5,053 bases of DNA. Source: an uncultured Oscillochloris sp. Lineage in GTDB: Bacteria > Chloroflexota > Chloroflexia > Chloroflexales > Chloroflexaceae. This document shows, piece after piece, positions 1-4,875 of the stretch. The stretch is from positions 1 to 5,053 of the forward strand of contig CAIRFY010000606.1 in the NCBI GenBank assembly GCA_903877945.1, written 5' to 3'. Under the pieces are notes generated by a model, which did no database searches, had not been told where the DNA came from, and saw only the letters and a list, made by a program, of their open reading frames with translations. The position numbers and the translations under genes are program-made. How positions within the stretch are numbered: position 1 is the first letter of the stretch; the number at the start of each line of letters is the position of its first letter.

Positions 1-104
1 CCTCACCCCCTGCCCCTCTCCCTCACGGGGAGAGGGGAGTTTCTTCATCAGGATGCGCTCGGCTCCCCCTCTCCCGTTCAGGGAGAGGGGGCTGGGGGGT
101 GAGG
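1..104. repeat. Palindromic G/C-block repeat element (MITE/REP-like), two nested hairpins
   Basis: The outer arms are a perfect 10-bp inverted repeat, CCTCACCCCC at 1-10 and GGGGGTGAGG at 95-104. Inside are two hairpins. The first pairs CCCCTCTCCC (13-22) with GGGAGAGGGG (28-37) around a 5-nt loop. The second pairs CCCCCTCTCCC (65-75) with GGGAGAGGGGG (81-91) around GTTCA. The four arms carry the same CCCCTCTCCC core, so the left and right halves can also pair as one long imperfect stem. The first hairpin is followed by a short T-rich stretch (40-45), so the element may also end transcription of a gene left of the window. The left edge coincides with the window start, so the true boundary may lie further out. 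No coding content is credible here. That it is dispersed in the genome is inference from its form. Confidence 0.8.
13..45 (+). terminator. Possible intrinsic terminator formed by the first hairpin of the repeat
   Basis: A 10-bp, almost all G:C stem (13-22 with 28-37, loop 23-27) is followed by AG and then TTTCTT. The T run is interrupted and short, so efficiency is uncertain. It would serve a + strand gene lying left of the window, and would insulate the sigma operon from read-through. Confidence 0.3.
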
Positions 105-149
105 GCTGTCCGGCGACCACACGACTTTGCACATGCCCTGCACGTCATC

Positions 150-175
150 TGAAACGTTCGCTGCGCATGTGCGTA
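150..175 (+). promoter_or_regulatory. Candidate ECF-sigma promoter (autoregulation of the sigma operon)
   Basis: TGAAAC at 150-155 and CGTA at 172-175 are separated by exactly 16 nt. This matches the classical ECF promoter pattern (AAC-containing -35, CGT-containing -10) and is identical to the consensus known for Bacillus SigW. It lies 25 bp before the ATG of an ECF sigma gene. Transcription would begin near 181-184, leaving a leader of about 20 nt that just contains the ribosome binding site. Self-transcription is common for ECF sigma genes; here it is inference from the match and its position. Confidence 0.5.
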
Positions 176-200
176 CATAGACTAGAGTGGGGTGTACGTC

Positions 201-779
201 ATGGATCTGCTCGTCGAGGAGGCACAGCTTACCCGGCGCGCTCAGGCTGGCGACCAGGTAGCGTTCGCCGATCTGGTGGTTCGCTACACGGGTGCCGTCT
301 ATAACCAGGCATATCGTATGCTCGGCAATGCTCAGGAGGCTGAGGATGCGGTGCAGGAGGTGTTTCTGCGTGCCTACCGACGCCTGGATAGCTACGACCC
401 GGCCCGGCGTTTTGTGACTTGGTTGCTGACGATTGGCTCGAACTACTGCATCGACCGGCTACGGCGAAGGCGCATGAGTTGGCTCACCCTCGACGACGTG
501 GCCTTCTGGCTGACGAGCAGCGAGGCTGGCCCGGAGCGCAATGCCCTTGAGAATGAGCGCCAGCGTCGTGTCCAGCGGGCACTTCAGCAACTCCCCGAAA
601 ACTACCGCAGCGTGACCGTACTGCGCTACTGGAACGATCTGTCCTACCTGGAGATCGCTGAGACTCTGAACCTTACCGAGGCTACCGTAAAGACGCGCCT
701 GCACCGGGCGCGCAAGATGCTCCGCAACGTCCTCGGTGCCGATGGAGAAGAGCTATGGAACGTGGAAACAACCAACTGA
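201..779 (+). CDS. ECF-family RNA polymerase sigma factor (sigma-70 family, SigW/RpoE-like)
   Basis: This 192-residue protein directs RNA polymerase to a specific promoter set, typically in an envelope or stress response. Its length is normal for the minimal ECF architecture of sigma region 2 plus region 4. Region 2 spans about residues 21-91, with the core-binding stretch DAVQEVFLRAYR (49-60) and the promoter-melting/-10 recognition segment from TWLLTIGSNYCIDRLRRRR (73-91). A linker without extra domains leads to region 4 (about 124-178), which carries LPENYR and the -35-binding helix-turn-helix, LSYLEIAETLNLTEATVKTR (147-166). The ATG at 201 is preferred over the in-frame GTG at 192, because a GTGGGG ribosome site (187-192) sits 8 nt before it and the GTG would start inside that site. 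The 3' end overlaps the next gene by 25 bp. The exact ECF subgroup and regulon cannot be read from the sequence. Confidence 0.95.
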   Translation: MDLLVEEAQLTRRAQAGDQVAFADLVVRYTGAVYNQAYRMLGNAQEAEDAVQEVFLRAYRRLDSYDPARRFVTWLLTIGSNYCIDRLRRRRMSWLTLDDVAFWLTSSEAGPERNALENERQRRVQRALQQLPENYRSVTVLRYWNDLSYLEIAETLNLTEATVKTRLHRARKMLRNVLGADGEELWNVETTN

Positions 780-1225
780 CCCTCGATGATGATGCCATGG
801 CTGCGGCAGAAGGGGAGACGCGCCGCCTGCTGGCGCGCTATGGTCAGCCGCAGGTGATGGAGCCGCCCGCCGCGTTGGCAGGCCGGGTGATCGATGCGCT
901 GTCAGAGCCGTCGTCACGTCCGGCTAGTACGCTGCGTCGGTTCTATGCAGGGATAGGGCTGATCTGCGGGTGTGTCGCCCTCGCCCTTGGCGCATGGGGC
1001 GTGTTGATCGACAGCAGCGGACCAGCAAAACTCTTTGGCGACCTGAGTGGTGGCATCAGCGAGCTGATTCTTATCCTCACTCTGGCTGCCAAGCCGCTGA
1101 TCAACCTGCTGATGAGTGCCGGAGCGACAGTCCTGGTGATGATCGTCGCCTCTCTTGGCGGCAGTTGGCTCTGGTGGGAACTGCTGCGCCGCGAACTGGC
1201 CGTATCGCCGGAGACGAGCGCATGA
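755..1225 (+). CDS. Small membrane protein, putative anti-sigma factor
   Basis: This 156-residue protein starts inside the sigma gene and ends in an ATGA overlap with the gene after it, so the three are translationally coupled. A ribosome site, GGAG (744-747), lies 7 nt before the ATG. A polar N-terminal part of about 62 residues, including a helix-forming stretch around 20-50 (RRLLARYG, ALAGRVIDAL), would be cytoplasmic. It is followed by a transmembrane helix (about 64-86) and a long hydrophobic region (about 101-141) that can form one or two more helices, ending in the WLWWELLRRE boundary. Position, overlap and topology fit a membrane-bound anti-sigma factor holding the upstream sigma through its N-terminus. 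There is no HxxxCxxC zinc anti-sigma motif, and the two cysteines (71, 73) lie in the membrane. I recognise no family, so the function is inferred from context. Confidence 0.65.
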   Translation: MERGNNQLTLDDDAMAAAEGETRRLLARYGQPQVMEPPAALAGRVIDALSEPSSRPASTLRRFYAGIGLICGCVALALGAWGVLIDSSGPAKLFGDLSGGISELILILTLAAKPLINLLMSAGATVLVMIVASLGGSWLWWELLRRELAVSPETSA

Positions 1226-2139
1226 TCCGCTGGATGGTCATCCTTCTCGCAGGGTTTATCGCCCTCGCCCCTGGCTATGCCCTGGCTCAGGGGCTGCGTC
1301 CGATCACCGTGAACATCGGCGAGGTCTTCCACGGCGACCTGGCATCGATCAGCGAGCCGATGATAATCGTCGGTACAGTCGATGGCGATGTGACAAGCTG
1401 GAGCGGGACGATTACCGTACTTGGCGAGGTTCACGGTGACGTGGTGAGCTACGTCGGCACTATTAGGCTTGGCCCCGATGCGCGGGTGACAGGCAGCGTA
1501 CTCTCGCTCGGCGGCGGAGTGCTGCGTGCGGAGCATGCACGGGTAGCCGTGCGGATGCTCGGCGAAAACCCGCTGACCGGCGGGGTGGTACGGGCGAGTA
1601 CCGCGACGTTTCTGCAGCCACAGCGCGAAGGTGCCGCCGCTGCGCCGCCGCTGCCGCTCATCAGCACAGCCATGACCATGATCGTGCTGCTCCTCGCCAG
1701 CGCCTGTGCGGCCATCTGGCCCAGGCGCGTGCGCGGGGTCAGCATGGCCCTGCGCCGCGCACCTGGGCGATCTCTGGCCTTTGGCCTATTGACCACGTTC
1801 CTGGGAGCAACGCTGCTGCTGCCCCTCAGCGGGCTAATCGCCCTGAGCCTCGTGGGCCTACCGTTGCTGCTCCCGCTCGTCCTGGTCGTCCAGATTCCCT
1901 ATCTCTTTGGCCTGGTCGGGCTGGGCTTGTCGCTTGGTGAGCGCATTCGCCCCAACGACCCGCAGATAAAGGCCGCTGCGGTTGGCGTCGGGGTACTGCT
2001 GCTCCCGCTCAGTCTGATCGGTGCCGTAGCACCGCGATGGAGCCTGGCCCTCTTCTACGCGGCGACGAGCCTCGGCCTGGGTGCCGCCATCCTCAGCGGC
2101 GGCGGAGCCTACGCCCTGCGGGCGCGAACAGAGCGGTGA
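1222..2139 (+). CDS. Bactofilin-like beta-repeat membrane protein (polymer-forming type) with signal peptide
   Basis: This 305-residue protein has an N-terminal signal peptide (about 1-22, hydrophobic core VILLAGFIALA, ALA-Q cleavage-like site). A segment of short beta repeats follows at about 33-110, with G-x-V-x-G-D-V units at 33 (GEVFHGD), 51 (GTVDGDV), 68 (GEVHGDV) and a degenerate ARVTGSV at 87. This resembles the right-handed beta-helix of bactofilins / DUF583 'polymer-forming cytoskeletal' proteins. After a proline/alanine-rich linker (131-145) come four or five membrane helices, at about 145-167, 183-205, 208-237, 250-268 and 273-295. The start is the ATG at 1222, which overlaps the preceding stop (ATGA), has GGAG (1210-1213) 8 nt upstream and begins directly with the signal sequence. 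The longer in-frame extension back to 970 is rejected, since it is only the preceding gene read in another frame. Likely an envelope effector or sensor of the sigma operon; the biochemical role is unknown. Confidence 0.8.
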   Translation: MIRWMVILLAGFIALAPGYALAQGLRPITVNIGEVFHGDLASISEPMIIVGTVDGDVTSWSGTITVLGEVHGDVVSYVGTIRLGPDARVTGSVLSLGGGVLRAEHARVAVRMLGENPLTGGVVRASTATFLQPQREGAAAAPPLPLISTAMTMIVLLLASACAAIWPRRVRGVSMALRRAPGRSLAFGLLTTFLGATLLLPLSGLIALSLVGLPLLLPLVLVVQIPYLFGLVGLGLSLGERIRPNDPQIKAAAVGVGVLLLPLSLIGAVAPRWSLALFYAATSLGLGAAILSGGGAYALRARTER

Positions 2140-2143
2140 CGAG

Positions 2144-2875
2144 CTATCGCCCCCCGCTGGCAATCGCGAAGATGAAGAAGGCGCAGCAGCCGAACAGCAG
2201 TAGCAGAGCGCCGATCAGCGGGTAGAGCAGCACAGCGAGGGTCGCCCGTCCACTATCGAGGCGATGGACGATGCTGGTGGATAGCACAAGGATGACCAGA
2301 CCCCAGGCCCATGCGATGACACTGAGGGTTGAGCCAATTACCGGGATGAAGCTGAGGGCGTCGAGCGCGTGGGGGGCCACCGAGAGCGCACCCATGCCGA
2401 GCATCTGCTGAATGGTACCCTGACCGCCAAGCTGCTGGGCGGCGATATGGGTAAGCACCACGGTGAGCATCAGGCTACCCAGGTAGCTCAAGGGCGTGCT
2501 GGCCATCAACCCGAGACCCTGGAGGATCACGCTTACTGGGCGCGGTAGCGGCGTCGGCAGATCCATGACCGCACGTACCAGGTTCAGCGCCCCCGCGCTG
2601 TTTTCTTTAAGCAGTTGCACCATCTCGCGCTGCGAGGCACTGGTCGCGGTAAGTGACTGTTGCTGGATGCTCTGCGCCAGGGTTGTCTCAATATCCGCGA
2701 TCACCCGATCCGGGCTAGAGTTCGTGATCATGGTGCTGATCGCCTGGACGCCACCCACAAACAGGCCGACAAACAGAACAAGCGTCAGCCCACGGCGCAC
2801 CACGTCCGGTGCCTCACGCATGCCTCGGAAGAACGTCTGGCTGAGGGTCAGGGCACCGTTGAACGTGTCGATCAC
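2144..2875 (-). CDS. YIP1-like multi-pass membrane protein, second of a tandem pair
   Basis: This is a 243-residue integral membrane protein. Predicted helices lie at about 30-50, 113-147 (possibly two), 162-178, 180-204 and 212-238. A polar, glutamine/serine-rich loop occupies about 52-112, probably outside the membrane core. The segment QQLGGQGTIQQMLGMGAL (147-164) followed by FIPVIGSTL (177-185) fits the bacterial YIP1 family (LGG-x-G-T/S-x-x-Q-x-L, then a proline-containing turn). The same blocks appear in the upstream neighbour. The start is the GTG at 2875, because GGGAGG (2882-2887) lies 6 nt before it. The GTGA overlap with the neighbour's stop indicates coupled translation. The reading frame continues upstream to 3001 but that part only shadows the neighbour. 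The molecular function of bacterial YIP1 proteins is not established. The gene ends 4 bp from the stop of the convergent + strand gene. Confidence 0.8.
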   Translation of the reverse strand: MIDTFNGALTLSQTFFRGMREAPDVVRRGLTLVLFVGLFVGGVQAISTMITNSSPDRVIADIETTLAQSIQQQSLTATSASQREMVQLLKENSAGALNLVRAVMDLPTPLPRPVSVILQGLGLMASTPLSYLGSLMLTVVLTHIAAQQLGGQGTIQQMLGMGALSVAPHALDALSFIPVIGSTLSVIAWAWGLVILVLSTSIVHRLDSGRATLAVLLYPLIGALLLLFGCCAFFIFAIASGGR

Positions 2876-3606
2876 GAGATGCCTCCCTGTACTGCCGAGT
2901 TGAGAGTGCCGAGGGCGAGGGCGAACACAACGCAGGCCAGGGCGATCACGATAAGAGCCAGGATAACCGGGCCGAGCAGGGTGGCCCAGAATGTGCGCCA
3001 CGGCGGCAGCCCGTGGGCCTCGCGGATGGCCATATAGCCAGCCACTAGGCCCAGCAGCAAGGTGCCCGCAACCTGGGCGAAGGGTACAATCTGGATAATG
3101 CTGAGGAAATAGACGCTGTTGGCGAGGGCGGTGCTGGCGAGGGTTTGGTGAAAGGTAGCCTGGCCGCCGAGGAAGCGGGCCATCAGATGCGCGATGGTGC
3201 CGAAGAACAGCCAGCTCACGACCATCATCAGCGGTGTGGTAATCACACCGACCAGGCTGCCGATCAAGCCACCGCCATTCATGGCGTATACAACCTGGGT
3301 GACCTGGGCGAAGATTCGGTCAAACTGCGCGGGAAAATGCGCGTCGAGGCTACTCACCTGGGCAAACCAGGGCATTGCGTACAGACCATCGTGGATCGTC
3401 GTGGCTACGACTGTCGCACTTGGCTGCGCCATATACTCGCCGAGGTCGCCGATCAAGGTGGCGATCCCAACGAGTAGGCCAATGATCGCGACGAGCGCGA
3501 AGCCTCGGCGCAAACCATCCGGCGAGTCGCGCTGATCGCGATAGGCCAGGGGGTTTAGCAGGAGTCCTTCAATCCCCAGGCGGAACAAACTCAGTACCGA
3601 TTGCAT
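2872..3606 (-). CDS. YIP1-like multi-pass membrane protein, first of a tandem pair
   Basis: This 244-residue membrane protein has predicted helices at about 35-55, 113-145 (long, probably two), 155-172, 174-194 and 206-233, and a polar loop at about 56-110. The block ARFLGGQATFHQTLASTAL (143-161), followed by IQIVPFAQVAGTLL (171-184), is the YIP1-type signature and aligns with the same blocks of the downstream gene. A histidine also precedes LGG by six residues in both proteins. Similar length, the same helix layout and shared motifs argue for an old tandem duplication with strong divergence in the loops. AGGAG (3611-3615) lies 4 nt before the ATG, a slightly short but usable spacing. The stop overlaps the next start (GTGA). 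Family-level function is unknown; in eukaryotes YIP1 proteins act in vesicle membranes, which cannot be transferred here. Confidence 0.8.
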   Translation of the reverse strand: MQSVLSLFRLGIEGLLLNPLAYRDQRDSPDGLRRGFALVAIIGLLVGIATLIGDLGEYMAQPSATVVATTIHDGLYAMPWFAQVSSLDAHFPAQFDRIFAQVTQVVYAMNGGGLIGSLVGVITTPLMMVVSWLFFGTIAHLMARFLGGQATFHQTLASTALANSVYFLSIIQIVPFAQVAGTLLLGLVAGYMAIREAHGLPPWRTFWATLLGPVILALIVIALACVVFALALGTLNSAVQGGIS

Positions 3607-3726
3607 CGGTCTCCTCTATGTATGGCTACACGGTGAGAGGGCATCGCGGCCATTCTACCATGGAGGGTGTTGGGGACGGCAACGCAGGCGCGCATCGTGA
3701 CGCGCCCACGCGACGACCTGCGGCCT
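3607..3726. other. 120-bp intergenic gap between the YIP1 pair and the zinc-ribbon gene
   Basis: This is the longest non-coding stretch within the - strand gene series. It holds the ribosome site of the YIP1 gene, the weak promoter candidate, and a 6-bp G/C stem, GGCGCG (3687-3692) with CGCGCC (3701-3706), around an 8-nt loop. The stem lies just after the zinc-ribbon stop but no T run follows it on the - strand, so it is a poor intrinsic terminator. No credible small ORF or RNA was recognised. Confidence 0.5.
3652..3682 (-). promoter_or_regulatory. Weak candidate sigma-70 promoter for the YIP1 pair
   Basis: On the - strand TTGCCG (3682-3677) and TAGAAT (3657-3652) are separated by 19 nt. The -35 matches TTGACA in four of six positions and the -10 matches TATAAT in five of six, but the spacing is longer than optimal. 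It would give a leader of about 40 nt. The alternative is read-through from the genes to the right. Confidence 0.25.
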
Positions 3727-4056
3727 TCAGACCCCCGCCACTGCCGCCTGTGATGTCTCATCCACCGGGTTACAGATCCCGCAGACGCGGAAGGGTATCC
3801 CGGTGCCGGTCTCGGCGCGGATATTCTCACGGCTGCCGCAGTAACGGCAGACCGAGAGGTTCTCAATATCTTCGGCGCGCCAGAGTTGAGGGGAGAGCGT
3901 GATCTCAAGGTGGTCATCAAGGGAGAGGATGCCGATCTTCACGCAGACAGCGGCGGGAAACACATCGGCGACACGAGCGAAGAGGTTTTGGGGGTAGGAG
4001 TAGACCTCATCGCCCACAAGAATGTCGCGCATGCGTGGGTGTTGTCGAATCTTCAT
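3727..4056 (-). CDS. Small zinc-ribbon protein of unknown function
   Basis: This 109-residue soluble protein has no membrane helix or signal peptide. The C-terminal half contains two CxxC knuckles, CRYC (70-73) and CGIC (92-95), separated by 18 residues. That is a typical zinc-ribbon arrangement expected to bind one zinc ion. The N-terminal part (about 10-65: DILVGDEVYSYP, AVCVKIGILSLDDHLEITLS) alternates hydrophobic and polar residues and looks like a small beta-rich domain. An additional cysteine at 38 is not paired with a motif. It starts 2 nt after the stop of the 80-residue gene, so it depends on that gene's translation or on a weak ribosome site (TTGAG) inside its end. I do not recognise the family. 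Nucleic-acid or protein binding is possible from the zinc ribbon but is inference. Confidence 0.75.
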   Translation of the reverse strand: MKIRQHPRMRDILVGDEVYSYPQNLFARVADVFPAAVCVKIGILSLDDHLEITLSPQLWRAEDIENLSVCRYCGSRENIRAETGTGIPFRVCGICNPVDETSQAAVAGV

Positions 4057-4058
4057 GG

Positions 4059-4301
4059 CTACTCAAGGCGGGCGATCAGCCGACGCAGGTCGGCGTCATC
4101 TAGCGCAAAAGGCTTTTCATCGGCGAACATCAGTTCATCAAGCACATCGGCGATAGCATCGCTGCCCTCAGCATCTACCTCCTCCTCGCCCTGCTCGATA
4201 GAGTAGAAGAGGTCGAACGCCCAGGTAGCGATGGCGGCATCGCTGATCTGACCACAGATCCGCTCGTTGATTTTAGCGACAACGTCGTTACGGTGAACCA
4301 T
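4059..4301 (-). CDS. Small acidic protein of unknown function
   Basis: This 80-residue, strongly acidic, probably all-helical soluble protein has an Asp/Glu cluster at 38-46 (GEEEVDAEG) and further acids at 53-71. The pattern is a helix with ISDAAIATWAFDLFY (19-33), then DAIADVLDELMFADEKPF (48-65) and a closing helix DDADLRRLIARLE (68-80). The layout recalls small bacterial proteins with an 'S-x-E-x-x-x-x-W-A' helix followed by 'vLdeL-x-x-AD', some of which are annotated as immunity-like or hypothetical. I cannot confirm membership. GGAG (4314-4317 on the - strand) lies 12 nt before the ATG, rather far, and no better in-frame start exists. It sits 30 bp after the nuclease gene and 2 bp before the zinc-ribbon gene, so co-expression with both is likely. 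Confidence 0.7.
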   Translation of the reverse strand: MVHRNDVVAKINERICGQISDAAIATWAFDLFYSIEQGEEEVDAEGSDAIADVLDELMFADEKPFALDDADLRRLIARLE

Positions 4302-4331
4302 GATAGCACACTTCTCCCGTGCGTGCGGCCC

Positions 4332-4853
4332 TCAGGCCAGCGATTCTTCACAGTGCGCGACAAACCCGCAGCCCGCGCAGCGCCGCGTGTTGCTATGGCT
4401 ACGCATGACATCTTCGGCGTCCAGCAATTCGTGCATCTCGTCGAGAATGGCGAGAATCTCGGCGCGCACCTCGGCGGTATAGGGCAGCCGGAAGCTCACC
4501 TCGGCGTAGCGCAAGATGCCGTATGGCGGGGCGTGGCCGCTCGTCTCCTCGATCAGCAGGCAGTAGGCGGCAAGCTGCATCCGATCCGAGTCGTAGGGTT
4601 GCGCCGCGTATCGTCCGGGCTTCACCTCCACCGGAATCTGCTGGCCTCTCTGGTCGATGATATAGTCGGGCTTGCCGCTGAGTCCGTAGTGACGCGCCAC
4701 CAGAGGTCGATCCATATGTTGTCCGGTACGCCCAGCCCGCGCATCGTTGGCGATAATCGGAGCCCAGGGCACGCCGGTGCGAGCGCGAATACGCAGAGCC
4801 AGGATGAGTGTGGCGACCGCAAGGGTCAGCAGTGTAACGACAAGTGGTGACAT
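4332..4853 (-). CDS. Membrane-anchored Cas4/RecB-type PD-(D/E)XK nuclease
   Basis: This 173-residue protein contains the nuclease core of the Cas4/Dna2/RecB group. SGKPDYII (59-66) supplies the metal-binding Asp63, PVEVKPGR (74-81) supplies Glu76 and Lys78, and QLAAYCLLIEE (93-103) is the Q-x-x-x-Y motif IV. The C-terminus has C159-x2-C162-x5-C168, the pattern of the Cas4-type iron-sulfur cluster. Two points are odd. Residues 3-21 form a clear transmembrane helix followed by an RIRAR positive flank, so the nuclease should sit on the inner membrane face. The fourth, N-terminal cluster cysteine expected before the nuclease core is absent; the only other cysteine is Cys98, within motif IV. The size is close to a compact Cas4. 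No CRISPR array, cas1 or cas2 is visible, so a role in spacer acquisition is unsupported; DNA processing or defence is possible. No strong ribosome site precedes the ATG, which lies 22 bp after the stop of the upstream gene. Confidence 0.8.
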   Translation of the reverse strand: MSPLVVTLLTLAVATLILALRIRARTGVPWAPIIANDARAGRTGQHMDRPLVARHYGLSGKPDYIIDQRGQQIPVEVKPGRYAAQPYDSDRMQLAAYCLLIEETSGHAPPYGILRYAEVSFRLPYTAEVRAEILAILDEMHELLDAEDVMRSHSNTRRCAGCGFVAHCEESLA

Positions 4854-4875
4854 TGTTCGATTGCAGAGTATGGAT

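Noticed and set aside
53..304. Open frame starting in the repeat and running into the sigma gene
   Set aside because: It begins inside the palindromic element, overlaps the sigma gene in another frame and its Arg/Gly/Pro-rich product has no recognisable features.
970..1221. Extended N-terminus (84 extra residues) of the beta-repeat protein
   Set aside because: It lies fully inside the anti-sigma candidate gene in another frame, has an Arg-rich shadow-like composition and would bury the clear signal peptide; the ATG at 1222 has a ribosome site and an ATGA overlap.
943..1536. Long - strand open frame opposite the anti-sigma candidate and beta-repeat genes
   Set aside because: It spans two well-supported + strand genes, with no ribosome site and a composition typical of antisense GC-rich frames.
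2876..3001. Extended N-terminus of the second YIP1-like protein
   Set aside because: The extension overlaps the end of the first YIP1-like gene in another frame and is Pro/Arg-rich; the GTG at 2875 follows a strong GGGAGG.
3687..3706. 6-bp G/C stem after the zinc-ribbon gene as an intrinsic terminator
   Set aside because: The stem is short with an 8-nt loop and no T run on the - strand; stems of this size occur by chance in GC-rich DNA.
4293..4850. Long + strand open frame opposite the nuclease (185 codons)
   Set aside because: It is a shadow: no domain, mixed low-quality composition, and the opposite strand encodes conserved nuclease motifs.
4332..4853. Calling the nuclease a CRISPR-Cas adaptation protein
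   Set aside because: No cas1, cas2, effector gene or direct-repeat array is visible in the window, the protein has a membrane anchor and one cluster cysteine is missing; the general Cas4/RecB-type label is as far as the evidence goes.
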